Below the pieces are notes generated by a model. That model was not told where the DNA came from. It made no database searches and was given only the letters and a program-made list of their open reading frames with translations. From NCBI GenBank assembly GCA_023264995.1, contig JAHFUR010000042.1:1-33873 (forward strand): 33,873 bases of DNA, read 5' to 3'. Source of the DNA: Acidimicrobiia bacterium. Lineage in GTDB: Bacteria; Actinomycetota; Acidimicrobiia; Acidimicrobiales; AC-14. Position numbers and translations under genes: made by a program. Of the stretch, positions 8,269-16,107 are shown piece by piece. Position 1 is the stretch's first letter, and every line of letters starts with the position of its first letter.

Positions 8269-8453
8269 ATGGTGACGCTGGACGACCTGATCGACTCATT
8301 CGAGAGCAGTCTACGGGCCGGCAATCGGACGAGCGACTCGACCTCCTTTCCGACCGCAAGGCCATCAAGGAACTGCGGGACGCCGAGCTCGCCGTCGCCG
8401 CCGGCGACGTCGTCCATGGTGTGGACGCGGTGCGCGGACGGCGTGGTGGCTGA
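8269..8453 (+). pseudogene. Frameshifted Phd/YefM-like antitoxin remnant
   Basis: Two frames carry complementary parts of an antitoxin-like protein. From 8269 one frame reads MVTLDDLIDSFESSLRAG. From about 8319 the next frame reads RQSDERLDLLSDRKAIKELR and then AELAVAAGDVVHGVDAV, ending in TGA at 8451-8453. The second part resembles the C-terminal helix of Phd/YefM antitoxins ('LLSDxxAIxELRxAExxxAAGDVV'). The TGA overlaps the toxin GTG by 8 bases, as in intact units. The N-terminal DNA-binding portion is degraded: the bases upstream (8163-8268) encode no convincing Phd N-terminus in any frame. If the shift is real, the downstream toxin lacks its own full antitoxin. A sequencing error at about 8310-8325 is the alternative for the shift itself. 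Confidence 0.55.
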
Positions 8454-8727
8454 TGCCGCTCCGTACGGGCTCGTCGTAGCCGGGCCTGCGGCGCGAGCAA
8501 TCGCGAAGGCTCTGCCCGAGGCGGTCGCTGTTGCTGCCGTCGCACTGGTCACCGGCGATCTCGTCACCGCTCCGCGCCGCGTTGGCAAGCCGTTGCGGCG
8601 GGAACTCGAGGGGCTCTGGATCGCCCGTCGAGGCACCTTTCGCGTGGTGTACCGCATTGACGACGAGAACCACGAGGTCGTCGTGCTTCGAGTCGATCAC
8701 CGGCGTGACGTCTACCGCAGAACCTGA
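8446..8727 (+). CDS. RelE/ParE-family toxin (unit 1)
   Basis: 93 residues from GTG at 8446, overlapping the end of the antitoxin-like frame. It contains PYGLVVAGPAARAIAKALPE, RRVGKPLRRELEGLWIARRG and FRVVYRIDDENHEVVVLRV followed by DHRRDVYR. This is the RelE order: N-terminal helices, then a four-stranded sheet carrying basic residues. RelE enzymes cleave mRNA on the ribosome; ParE relatives inhibit gyrase. The sequence, with RRG-FRVVY and H/R-DVYR, favours RelE. It is clearly paralogous to the toxin at 9067-9342, with about half the aligned positions identical by eye. A longer frame from 8269 exists, but its N-terminal ~59 residues have no toxin homology and are better explained by the frameshifted antitoxin. 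Confidence 0.8.
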   Translation: MADAAPYGLVVAGPAARAIAKALPEAVAVAAVALVTGDLVTAPRRVGKPLRRELEGLWIARRGTFRVVYRIDDENHEVVVLRVDHRRDVYRRT

Positions 8728-8766
8728 CCTTTGAGAGCAACCCGGGTGCGACGGGGCATCGAACGC

Positions 8767-8772
8767 TAGAAT
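8767..8772 (+). promoter_or_regulatory. Probable -10 box for a leaderless antitoxin mRNA
   Basis: TAGAAT ends 7 bases before the ATG at 8780, fitting the TAnnnT -10 element of leaderless actinobacterial transcripts. No ribosome binding site is present between it and the start codon. No convincing -35 element is seen at 17 bp; TTGAGA at 8731-8736 is too far. Confidence 0.5.
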
Positions 8773-8779
8773 TCTGTAC

Positions 8780-9070
8780 ATGACGACCCTCCCTGTCGCT
8801 GAAGCTCGGGCCAAGCTCTCTCGGTTGGTCGAGGAGGCCTCGAGCACGCACGCCCGCTTTGAGATCACGCGCAGCGGCCAGCGGGTGGCGGTGCTCCTCG
8901 GTGCGGACGACTACGACGCGCTGCGCGAAACGATCGCCGTCCTTGCCGACGTCGAGCTCCTGCGCGCCCATACCGAGGGTATGGCCGCACTCCAAGCCGG
9001 GGACAGCCTCGATGCCGAGGGTCTTGCCGGCGCCATGCGTGCAGCTGGGCGGCTGGCACCCTCGGCGTGA
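8780..9070 (+). CDS. Phd/YefM-family antitoxin (unit 2)
   Basis: 96 residues. The N-terminus TTLPVAEARAKLSRLVEEAS followed by RFEITRSGQRVAVLLGADDY is the Phd/YefM fold (PF02604 type), which binds operator DNA. The C-terminal half, TIAVLADVELLRAHTEGMAA onward, is the toxin-neutralising helix region. The start codon lies just after a TAGAAT -10-like element with no ribosome binding site, suggesting leaderless translation. The stop overlaps the downstream toxin start by 4 bases. It should neutralise the 9067-9342 toxin and autoregulate the unit, and could also counter the related toxin of unit 1. Confidence 0.9.
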   Translation: MTTLPVAEARAKLSRLVEEASSTHARFEITRSGQRVAVLLGADDYDALRETIAVLADVELLRAHTEGMAALQAGDSLDAEGLAGAMRAAGRLAPSA

Positions 9071-9342
9071 GCGGGGAGCCGTACGGCCTCCGCATCGCTG
9101 GCCCGGCTGCCCGAGCCCTGGCCGGACCACTACCACCAAAGATCGCCGCGGCCGCCTATGCCTTCATCACCGGGCCGCTGCTCGAGAACCCCCGGCGGGT
9201 TGGAAAACCACTCGATGCCCCCCTTGCGCCGGCGTGGTCAGCGCGGCGGGGCGCCTATCGCGTCGTCTACCTGATCGACGACGCCTCGCGGACCGTCGTC
9301 GTGACCGCCGTCAAACACCGAAGCGACGCCTACCGGCCCTGA
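9067..9342 (+). CDS. RelE/ParE-family toxin (unit 2)
   Basis: 91 residues, GTG start overlapping the antitoxin stop (GTGA). Motifs: PYGLRIAGPAARALAGPLPP, PRRVGKPLDAPLAPAWSARR, GAYRVVYLIDDASRTVVVTA and KHRSDAYR. The order and basic residues match RelE-type ribosome-dependent mRNA interferases. It pairs with the Phd-type antitoxin just upstream and is a paralog of the toxin at 8446-8727, so the two units look like a tandem duplication that has since diverged. Confidence 0.88.
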   Translation: MSGEPYGLRIAGPAARALAGPLPPKIAAAAYAFITGPLLENPRRVGKPLDAPLAPAWSARRGAYRVVYLIDDASRTVVVTAVKHRSDAYRP

Positions 9343-9370
9343 TCCGGCCGACCTGCCTGCTGGACCCGGC

Positions 9371-10099
9371 CTATGCGCTCGTGTGGGCCCGGGCCGGCGG
9401 TTCGAACTTGTACCCCAGGCCGCGGATGGTGACGATCGAGACCGGTACGGCCGGGTCGGCTTCCACCTTCGAACGCAGGCGCTTGATGTGCACGTCGAGC
9501 GTCTTGGTGTCGCCGACGTAGGACGGGCCCCAGATGCGGTCGATCAGGAGCTCCCGGGTCAGGACCCGGCCGGCGTTGCTGACCAGCGCCTCGAGCAGCT
9601 CGAACTCCTTGAGCGGGAGCTTGACGAGCTCGTTGCGCACGAAGACCTCGTGGCGTTCGACGTCGAGACGGACCGGGCCGACCTCGACGATGGCCACGCT
9701 GCCGGCCGGTTCGGGGCTGGGCGCCCGGCGGAGGGTGGCCCGGATGCGGGCCACCAGCTCGCGCATCCGGTAGGGCTTGGAGACGTAGTCATCGGCGCCG
9801 ACCTCCAGGCCAACGACGACATCGATCTCCGAGGTCCGGGCCGACACCATGATGATCGGGACCCGGGAGTGGGTGCGGATCTGGCGGCAGACCTCGATGC
9901 CCGACACCGACGGCAGCATGACGTCGAGCAGGACCAGGTCGGGGTGGACAGCGTCGAACCGCTTCATGGCCTCGACGCCGTCGCGGGCCACCTCCACCCG
10001 GAACCCCTCACGCTTCAGCCCGATGGACAGGGCCTCGACGAAGGACTCCTCGTCCTCGACCACCAACACGGTCGTCGTCGGCTCGCGCACCAGGCTCAT
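9371..10099 (-). CDS. regX3: Phosphate response regulator, RegX3/PhoB type
   Basis: 242 residues. The N-terminal receiver domain has the acidic pair in VLVVEDEES, the phospho-acceptor Asp ~59 in DLVLLDVMLP, Ser/Thr in MVSART and Lys ~108 in YVSKPYR. The C-terminal OmpR-type winged helix carries LPLKEFELLEALVSNAGRVL, RIWGPSYVGDTKTLDVHIKR and TIRGLGYKFEPP. The sequence is closest in style to RegX3 of the SenX3-RegX3 phosphate system. ATG at 10099 overlaps the phoU stop (ATGA), which decides the start against longer frames. It should bind the 11-bp direct repeats found at 11698-11719, 11751-11783 and 16108-16140. No intact histidine kinase gene lies nearby; only a kinase fragment remains at 16185-16409. 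Confidence 0.92.
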   Translation of the reverse strand: MSLVREPTTTVLVVEDEESFVEALSIGLKREGFRVEVARDGVEAMKRFDAVHPDLVLLDVMLPSVSGIEVCRQIRTHSRVPIIMVSARTSEIDVVVGLEVGADDYVSKPYRMRELVARIRATLRRAPSPEPAGSVAIVEVGPVRLDVERHEVFVRNELVKLPLKEFELLEALVSNAGRVLTRELLIDRIWGPSYVGDTKTLDVHIKRLRSKVEADPAVPVSIVTIRGLGYKFEPPARAHTSA

Positions 10100-10758
10100 C
10101 GGGCCTCGGCCGCCAGCGCGCTGGGGTCGCCGGTGACCAGGTAGCTGACCCGCTCGCCGATGATCACCGCGTGGTCGGCGATGCGTTCGAGGTTCCGGCC
10201 GGCGGCATGGGCGTGGAGCACAAGGCTGGGCGCACCCGGGCCGGTCTGGCTGAGGAGGTGGGCCACCAGCTGGCGCAGGGTGGCGTCGAGCACGCCGTCG
10301 CGGCTCTTCAGATCCGACGCGGCCACGAGGTCCTGGTCCACCCAAGCGGCCCGGGCCGACTGCAGCAACGTGAGGGCCAGGTCCCCCATCCGGCCGAGGA
10401 GGCCGATGGTGACCGGTTCGCGCTCCCAGTCGGCCAGTGACGACTTGGCCACGGCCACGGCCCGGTCACCGGTCTTCTCGTAGTCGGCCATGACCCGCAG
10501 GGCCGACATCAGGAAGCGGAGGTCGGTGGCCACCGGCGCCTGCTGGGCCACCAGGGCGTAGGCCCGTTCCTCGAGGGCGACGAACTGATTGTCGATGGCG
10601 TCGTCGCCGGCGATGACGGCGGCCGCGGCCGACGCATCGTCGCCCAGCAGGGCTCGCATGGCGTTGGCCACCGCCTGCTCGCCCAGGCGCCCGAGGGCGT
10701 CGACGTCGACCCGGAGCAAGTCCAGCGCCTCCTGGAACTGGCCCCGGACCGGCATCAT
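10096..10758 (-). CDS. phoU: Phosphate transport regulator PhoU
   Basis: 220 residues, the normal length for PhoU. Two three-helix repeats are visible, each with the metal-binding E-x-x-x-D type motif: [13 protein letters not shown] in the first half and [15 protein letters not shown] in the second. PhoU links the Pst transporter state to the phosphate kinase/regulator and restrains Pst activity when phosphate is plentiful. Two adjacent ATGs (10758 and 10755) overlap the pstB stop codon; the first is given. It overlaps regX3 by 4 bases, so pstB-phoU-regX3 form one translationally coupled operon. Confidence 0.93.
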   Translation of the reverse strand: MMPVRGQFQEALDLLRVDVDALGRLGEQAVANAMRALLGDDASAAAAVIAGDDAIDNQFVALEERAYALVAQQAPVATDLRFLMSALRVMADYEKTGDRAVAVAKSSLADWEREPVTIGLLGRMGDLALTLLQSARAAWVDQDLVAASDLKSRDGVLDATLRQLVAHLLSQTGPGAPSLVLHAHAAGRNLERIADHAVIIGERVSYLVTGDPSALAAEAR

Positions 10759-11651
10759 CCGAACCGTCCGCTCACGTAGGCCTCCGTACGGGGATCGGAG
10801 GGGTTGGTGAACATCTTCTCCGTCCGGTCGAACTCCACCAGCAGGCCGGCCCGCCGGTCGGCCGTGGCGTCGACCTCGGCGGTGAAGAACGCCGTCATGT
10901 CGCTCACCCGGGCCGCCTGCTGCATGTTGTGGGTGACGATGACGATCGTGTAGTCGTCCTTCAGCTCCTGCATCAGGTCCTCGATGCGCAGCGTGGCCAC
11001 CGGGTCGAGGGCCGAGCACGGCTCGTCCATCAGGATCACGTCGGGCTGGGCGGCGATGGCCCGGGCGATGCAGAGGCGCTGCTGCTGGCCCCCCGACATC
11101 TGGGTGGCCGGCGTCCTCAGCCGGTCCTTTACTTCGTCCCACAGGGCGGCCCGGCGCAGGGCCTGCTCCACGCAGTCGTCCATGTCGACCTTCAACTTTG
11201 CGATCCGAGGGCCGAACGCCACGTTGTCGTAGATCGACTTCGGGAACGGGTTGGGGCGCTGGAACACCATCCCGATGAGCCGGCGGACGACCACCGGGTC
11301 GACGCCGGGACCGTAGAGGTCCTCGCCTTCGAAGCGCAGGCGGCCCTCGACCCGGACACCGGGGATCAGGTCGTGCATGCGGTTCAGGCTCCGCAGCAGC
11401 GTGGTCTTCCCGCAGCCCGACGGGCCGATGAACGCGGTGATCTGGCCCTTGCGCATGGTGAGGGTGACGTCGCGCACGGCACGGAACGCGCCGTAGAAGA
11501 TGCTCAGCTCCTCCAGCTCGAAGACGGGTGCTCCCGCGGTGGAAGTCTCCGTTCGGACCACCGGCGCGACCCGGGCCAGGACGGGCGGATGTTCGGGCGG
11601 TTCGGGGCCTTCAGTCAAGACCTCACTACCTAGGGCTGAGGAGTCGGTCAT
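10755..11651 (-). CDS. pstB: Phosphate ABC transporter ATPase PstB
   Basis: 298 residues. Walker [10 protein letters not shown] at ~76-84, Q-loop in [20 protein letters not shown], signature [16 protein letters not shown] and Walker [14 protein letters not shown], followed by the H-loop [13 protein letters not shown]. The [11 protein letters not shown] phrase is diagnostic of PstB. The start MTDSSALG at 11651 gives a ~45-residue lead before the first strand, longer than usual. A putative -10 (TACGTT, 11670-11665) lies just upstream, so the mRNA would have a very short leader. PstB energises phosphate uptake by PstSCA, which here is encoded on the opposite strand. Confidence 0.95.
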   Translation of the reverse strand: MTDSSALGSEVLTEGPEPPEHPPVLARVAPVVRTETSTAGAPVFELEELSIFYGAFRAVRDVTLTMRKGQITAFIGPSGCGKTTLLRSLNRMHDLIPGVRVEGRLRFEGEDLYGPGVDPVVVRRLIGMVFQRPNPFPKSIYDNVAFGPRIAKLKVDMDDCVEQALRRAALWDEVKDRLRTPATQMSGGQQQRLCIARAIAAQPDVILMDEPCSALDPVATLRIEDLMQELKDDYTIVIVTHNMQQAARVSDMTAFFTAEVDATADRRAGLLVEFDRTEKMFTNPSDPRTEAYVSGRFG

Positions 11652-11697
11652 GGGTATCGGGGCGAACGTACCGAGCCTGGATGGCCACCACCCGTAC

Positions 11698-11719
11698 GCC
11701 GGGTGGACGGGAGGTGAAC
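11698..11719 (-). promoter_or_regulatory. Pho-box-like direct repeat upstream of pstB-phoU-regX3
   Basis: On the minus strand two adjacent 11-mers, GTTCACCTCCC and GTCCACCCGGC, match the actinobacterial PhoP/RegX3 direct-repeat unit (consensus about GTTCACCCGGC). Twenty-seven bases separate them from a TACGTT -10-like hexamer at 11670-11665. They fit an activator site for the leftward operon. Confidence 0.7.
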
Positions 11720-11750
11720 GCCGGACGTCATCCTCGTGGACACGCGTGCG

Positions 11751-11783
11751 TTTCATGGCCCGTTCATCTCCCGGCCACCTGTC
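11751..11783 (+). promoter_or_regulatory. Pho-box-like direct repeats upstream of pstS
   Basis: Three tandem 11-mers on the plus strand: TTTCATGGCCC, GTTCATCTCCC and GGCCACCTGTC, resembling GTTCACCCGGC. The gap to a TACGGT -10-like hexamer at 11811-11816 is 27 bases, the same as on the pstB side. A further isolated GTTCATCTCC occurs at 11824-11833 just before the pstS ribosome binding site. Confidence 0.65.
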
Positions 11784-11848
11784 GGCTACCACGTCGCAAG
11801 ACACGCTCTCTACGGTCCGCCTTGTTCATCTCCAAGGAGGCACGTCGC

Positions 11849-12952
11849 ATGCACCGCTGGTCCACCCGTTCCGCAGGTCTCACCGCCGCCCTGGCCGCGG
11901 TCGCCATGCTCTCCGGGGCGTGTGGGGGGAGCGACACCCCGGCGGCCTCGACCGCGACGACCCTGGCCGACAGCCCGACCACGGTCAAGGAGGCACCCCT
12001 CTCCGCCACGTTGAACGGGTCGGGCTCGACGTTCATGAAGGGCTTCGTCGAGGTAGCGATCGCCGGCTACAAGAAGGTGCAGCCGGGTGTCACCATCAAC
12101 TACGCCGGCGGCGGGTCGGGCACCGGCCGCACCAACCTGCAGGACGGCGTGGTCGACTACGCCGGCTCGGACAGCGCCATCGCTGACGCCGACAAGCCGA
12201 AGTACAAGGGTGAGGTGGTCTATGTCCCGACGGTGGCCGCCCCGATCACGGTGTCGTACAACCTGAGCGACGTGAAGGACCTCACCCTCGACGCCGACAC
12301 CATCGCCAAGATCTTCCAGCGCCAGGTCAAGAAGTGGGACGACCCGGCCATCGCTGCTCTCAACCCCGGCGTCAAGCTCCCGAGCACCGACATCGCCGTC
12401 GCCCACCGCTCCGACGGCTCCGGCACCACCGACAACTTCACCAAGTTCCTCGTCGCCGCGGCCCCGACGACCTGGACGCTCAAGTCCGGCTCCACCGTCG
12501 AGTGGCCGGCGGACACCCAGGCCGGCAACGGCAACGCCGGCGTGGCCCAGATCGTCAAGGGCACGGCCGGCGCCATCGGCTACGTCGACCTGTCCGACGC
12601 CAAGGCTTCGGGTCTCCAGTTCGCCAAGGTCAAGAACAAGGCCGGCAAGGCCATCGTGGCCAACCTGGCCGGCGCCACCGCGGCACTGGCCGGCACGCCG
12701 TTGAACGCCGACCTCACCTACAACCCGCTGAACGCCGACGGTGCCGACGCCTACCCGATCACGTCGCCGACCTGGATCCTCGTCTACAAGTCGCAGACCG
12801 ACAAGGCCAAGGGCGCGGCCATCAAGTCCTTCCTGCGGTACATGCTGACCGACGGCCAGAAGCTGGCCAACGACGTCGACTACGCCACGCTCCCGGCGGC
12901 GTTCCAGCAGAAGGCCATCAGCCTGATCGACAGCATCACGGTGGGGGCATAG
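11849..12952 (+). CDS. pstS: Phosphate-binding lipoprotein PstS
   Basis: 367 residues. A signal peptide, MHRWSTRSAGLTAALAAVAM, ends at LSGAC-GG, a lipobox-like site (with Ser rather than the usual Leu at -3), so the mature protein is probably a lipid-anchored lipoprotein. Phosphate-binding signatures are LNGSGSTFMKGFVE, INYAGGGSGTGRTNLQDG, DYAGSDSAI and HRSDGSGTTDNFTKFL. Start: AAGGAGG at 11834-11840 is 8 bases before the ATG. It captures phosphate outside the membrane and passes it to PstCA. It is first in a pstS-pstC-pstA operon (7-base gap to pstC) and lies behind the Pho-box-like repeats. Confidence 0.96.
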   Translation: MHRWSTRSAGLTAALAAVAMLSGACGGSDTPAASTATTLADSPTTVKEAPLSATLNGSGSTFMKGFVEVAIAGYKKVQPGVTINYAGGGSGTGRTNLQDGVVDYAGSDSAIADADKPKYKGEVVYVPTVAAPITVSYNLSDVKDLTLDADTIAKIFQRQVKKWDDPAIAALNPGVKLPSTDIAVAHRSDGSGTTDNFTKFLVAAAPTTWTLKSGSTVEWPADTQAGNGNAGVAQIVKGTAGAIGYVDLSDAKASGLQFAKVKNKAGKAIVANLAGATAALAGTPLNADLTYNPLNADGADAYPITSPTWILVYKSQTDKAKGAAIKSFLRYMLTDGQKLANDVDYATLPAAFQQKAISLIDSITVGA

Positions 12953-12959
12953 CCATCGG

Positions 12960-13931
12960 ATGACGCTCACCACCGCCCCGCCCCGCCCGCCGGCCCCCGG
13001 CCCGCTCGCCAGCCCCCAGCGGGCGGGCCGGGCGGACCGGGCGTTCCGCGCCCTGACCTGCGGCTGCGGGCTGGTGGTGCTCGTCATCCTCACGCTGATC
13101 GCCGTCTCGACGACGAGTAAGGCATGGGCCGCCTTCACCCACAATGGCTTCGAGTTCTTCACCTCCACCAGGTGGGCCCCGAGCGCCGGCGTGTTCGGCT
13201 CGTTGCCGTTCCTGTACGGCACCGTCATCACCGCGGTGATCGCCCTGGTCCTGGCCGTCCCGGTCAGCATCGGGCTGGCCCTGTTCCTCTCCGACATCGC
13301 TCCCCCGCGGCTGCGCCGGCCGGTCGGTTCCCTCGTCGACCTCCTCGCCGCCGTCCCGTCGGTGGTCTACGGCCTGTGGGGGGTGCTCGTCCTGGCCCCG
13401 TGGCTCATGGGCGTCTACCGCCGCATCGGCGACCTGACCTCCCCCATCCCGGTCCTGTCGCGCCTCTTCGCCGGCCCCTCGACGGGCCGAGGGCTGTTCA
13501 CCGCCGGGATCATCCTGGCCCTGATGGTGGTCCCCATCATCACCTCGATCACCCGTGAGGTGTTCGACACCGTGCCTGCCTCGGCCAAGGAGGCCGCCTA
13601 CGCCCTGGGCTCCACCCGGTGGGAGATGGTGCGGGCGTCGATCTTCCCCCACAGCCAGGCCGGCATGATCGGGGCGGTGATGCTCGGCCTCGGTCGGGCC
13701 ATGGGCGAGACCATCGCCGCCGCCCTGGTCATCGGATCCAGCCCGCAGATCTCGGCCAAGCTGTTCGGGTCGGGCGATTCGATGGCCGCGGTCATCGCCA
13801 ACCAGTTCGGGGAGTCCGATGGCCTCCACCGGTCGGCCCTCATCGGCCTCGGCGTCGAGCTGTTCGCCCTGACCATCGTGGTCAACATCGTGGCCCGCCT
13901 TGTCATCGCCCGGAACAAGCGCCGAGCATGA
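12960..13931 (+). CDS. pstC: Phosphate ABC transporter permease PstC
   Basis: 323 residues. A Pro-rich cytoplasmic lead is followed by about six transmembrane helices, the first at GLVVLVILTLIAVSTTS. The ABC-permease EAA loop is visible as PASAKEAAYALGSTRWEMVR, followed by MLGLGRAMGETIAAALVIG, characteristic of PstC. It forms the membrane channel with PstA and couples to PstB. The ATG at 12960 follows the pstS stop by 7 bases. The 3' end overlaps pstA by 4 bases (ATGA). Confidence 0.95.
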   Translation: MTLTTAPPRPPAPGPLASPQRAGRADRAFRALTCGCGLVVLVILTLIAVSTTSKAWAAFTHNGFEFFTSTRWAPSAGVFGSLPFLYGTVITAVIALVLAVPVSIGLALFLSDIAPPRLRRPVGSLVDLLAAVPSVVYGLWGVLVLAPWLMGVYRRIGDLTSPIPVLSRLFAGPSTGRGLFTAGIILALMVVPIITSITREVFDTVPASAKEAAYALGSTRWEMVRASIFPHSQAGMIGAVMLGLGRAMGETIAAALVIGSSPQISAKLFGSGDSMAAVIANQFGESDGLHRSALIGLGVELFALTIVVNIVARLVIARNKRRA

Positions 13932-14788
13932 GCGCCCTCCAGGGCTCGATCAGCCCCGCTCGCCGGTTCCGCAACCGGGCGGCCCTCGGTTCGATCTGGC
14001 TGTGCGTCGTGGTGGCCGCGGTGCCCCTCATCTTCGTCATGACGTACCTGGTGCAGAAGGGCGCCGGCGTCATCAGCTGGGACTTCCTGACCAAGGACAT
14101 CCCGATCAGCTCTCGCGTCCGGGGGCCGGGCATGGGGCCGGCGGTGGTCGGGACCCTGCTGGCCACGGGCGCGGCCACGCTCATGGCCGTCCCCCTCGGC
14201 GTGCTGGCCGCCGTCTACCTCAACGAGTACGGCCGCAGCGGGCGGCTCCCGGCGGTCATCCGGTTCCTCTCCGACATCATGACCGGCGTGCCGTCCATCG
14301 TCATGGGCCTGTTCATCTATACCCTCTGGGTCCTGCGCTTCGGCTACAGCGCGTTCGCCGGCGGCCTGGCCCTGGGCTGCCTGATGCTGCCGATCGTGAT
14401 CCGCTCGGCGGAGACGGCCCTGACCTTGGTGCCGAACGAGCTGCGCGAAGCCAGCGCCGCCCTCGGCGCCCGCCGGTCGCGGACCATCCTGACCGTGGTC
14501 ATCCCGGCCGCCCTGTCCGGCATCGTCAGCGGCGTCCTGCTGGCCGTGGCCCGCGCCGCCGGCGAGACGGCGCCCCTGCTGTTCACCATCGGCACCGTGA
14601 CCTCGGTGAACCGCCACATCTTCAGCGGCACCAACACCGCCCTGTCGGCGCAGATCTTCGGCAACGCCGGCCAGCCCTACGAAGGGGCGATCGCCCGGGC
14701 GTGGGGGGCGGCGCTCACCCTCATCGTGCTCGTCTTCGTGCTCACGGCCGTCGCCCGTCTGATCGCCCGGCGCTTCACCGTCCGCTAG
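13928..14788 (+). CDS. pstA: Phosphate ABC transporter permease PstA
   Basis: 286 residues with six hydrophobic helices. Characteristic segments: SDIMTGVPSIVMGLFIYTLW, the EAA loop LVPNELREASAALGARRSRT and VARAAGETAPLLFTIG, the PstA hallmark. The start at 13928 overlaps the pstC stop, which excludes longer upstream frames. It is the last gene of the rightward pst operon. The usual downstream pstB is missing here because pstB lies in the divergent operon. A palindrome at 14800-14847 follows. Confidence 0.95.
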   Translation: MSALQGSISPARRFRNRAALGSIWLCVVVAAVPLIFVMTYLVQKGAGVISWDFLTKDIPISSRVRGPGMGPAVVGTLLATGAATLMAVPLGVLAAVYLNEYGRSGRLPAVIRFLSDIMTGVPSIVMGLFIYTLWVLRFGYSAFAGGLALGCLMLPIVIRSAETALTLVPNELREASAALGARRSRTILTVVIPAALSGIVSGVLLAVARAAGETAPLLFTIGTVTSVNRHIFSGTNTALSAQIFGNAGQPYEGAIARAWGAALTLIVLVFVLTAVARLIARRFTVR

Positions 14789-14799
14789 CGCCCCTCCCG

Positions 14800-14847
14800 A
14801 ACTGGTGACGGATCCGGGGGCCAGGGCCGCCGTTCGCGTCACCAGTT
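14800..14847. repeat. AACTGGTGACG palindrome, copy 1
   Basis: AACTGGTGACG and CGTCACCAGTT are perfect 11-bp inverted arms separated by 26 bases. The same two arms with the same 26-base spacing recur at 26498-26545. This copy lies between the converging pstA and metallophosphoesterase genes, where it could act as a terminator. Confidence 0.75.
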
Positions 14848-14867
14848 TGAGAGGCAGCAGGGCAGGG

Positions 14868-16016
14868 TTAGGGCTGGACCATGCGCTCCCAGCTGAACGG
14901 TCCGAACGACGTGTCAGTCGTGGCCAGGTGGGCCCCCGGGCTGATCGTCAGGCGGAGCCACTCGAGCGGGAAAGTGCTGCCATGGACGACGATGCGGTGG
15001 AAGTTGGCCACGTCGTAGCCAGGGTGGACGAAGTTGAGCGGGTCGGAGGCGGCCAGCGGGTTGTCCGAGCGGTAGACGTGGGAGTCGCCGTTGAACATCA
15101 GCACCGGCTTGGCCAACGCCGACGTGTGCGAGGCCACACTCTGGACGAACGGCTCGAAGGCGGCCTGGTGAGCCGGGCCCTTCTCGTTGTCCCACATGTC
15201 GGCCTGGGCGCCGATGACCACCGCGTCGACCCCGTCGGCGGCGGCCCGGGCGAAGGCGATGTCGAGCCAGCGCAGGTCGGCCGCCGTCCGCTCGTTGATC
15301 TCCTGGATCTGCGCCGCCGACTTGGTCGGCGCGCCGTACCAGACGTCGTTGTCGTTGTTCGACCCGCCGGGAAGGTTGATGGTGACGAACAAGACCTTGG
15401 ACTGCTCCCACATCACGTTCTCGACGTACTTGGCGTCGGCCGGGTGAGCCCGGTCGGGGTGACGGGCCTGAGAGATGACCTGGCGCTTCCGCTCGCCGAG
15501 GGTCACGCCCGGGACCGGGAAGAAGATCGACCGGATGAGGGCCAGGTTGGCAACCGGGTCGCCCTTGGCGTAGTCGACGGGGTTCCCGCTGCCGTCCACG
15601 ACGTAGTCGATCTGCTGGGTGGCGGCGTTGTAGGCACCACCGCCCTCGCCGGCCTTGTTGCAGTCGGTCCACTCGTTGTCGCCCGGTGTGTAGACCACCG
15701 GGTCCTTGTACTCGGTCCACAGGTCGAACACGCCCTGGTCGTACGCCTGCGTGCAGTACTGCTTGCCCGAGTGGATGTCGCCCACGTGTAGGACGAGGCG
15801 GACCTTCGGGTCGGCGTTGATCGAGTCGATGAACCCAGGCAGGGCCTGGAACTGGGCGGTGTCCGTCGGCGTCGTCCCGTAGGGCGCGTCGCCGTAGACC
15901 GCCATCGTGAACGTGTTGGCGGCGTCGGCGTTGAGGGGGTTCCCGTCGGCGGCGAGCGCCGGCACGGTGGGCAACAGCGCCATGGCTGCGGCCGCGAATA
16001 CGAGCGTCTTCTTCAA
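14868..16016 (-). CDS. Secreted metallophosphoesterase
   Basis: 382 residues from TTG at 16016, chosen because GGAGGAAA sits 4 bases upstream and a clean signal peptide follows ([20 protein letters not shown], cleavage near ALA-AD). Metal-binding motifs of the calcineurin-like phosphoesterase fold appear in order: AVYGDAPYG (~40-47), LHVGDIHSG (~77-84), [11 protein letters not shown] (~109-119), [11 protein letters not shown], and FNGDSHVYR near the C-terminus. It probably releases phosphate from extracellular esters. A Pho-box-like repeat at 16108-16140 and the neighbouring pst genes support phosphate control. The same frame stays open upstream to 16409 through a histidine-kinase fragment; that is read-through of a remnant, not part of this protein. 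Confidence 0.85.
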   Translation of the reverse strand: MKKTLVFAAAAMALLPTVPALAADGNPLNADAANTFTMAVYGDAPYGTTPTDTAQFQALPGFIDSINADPKVRLVLHVGDIHSGKQYCTQAYDQGVFDLWTEYKDPVVYTPGDNEWTDCNKAGEGGGAYNAATQQIDYVVDGSGNPVDYAKGDPVANLALIRSIFFPVPGVTLGERKRQVISQARHPDRAHPADAKYVENVMWEQSKVLFVTINLPGGSNNDNDVWYGAPTKSAAQIQEINERTAADLRWLDIAFARAAADGVDAVVIGAQADMWDNEKGPAHQAAFEPFVQSVASHTSALAKPVLMFNGDSHVYRSDNPLAASDPLNFVHPGYDVANFHRIVVHGSTFPLEWLRLTISPGAHLATTDTSFGPFSWERMVQP

Positions 16017-16107
16017 GCGTTTCCTCCAGAGGTGGTCGTCCGTGGCCCGGTGGCGGGCGCCGTCGCACGCGGGCGCGCCGAACGCCGGAGACGGGGAACC
16101 TACGGTC

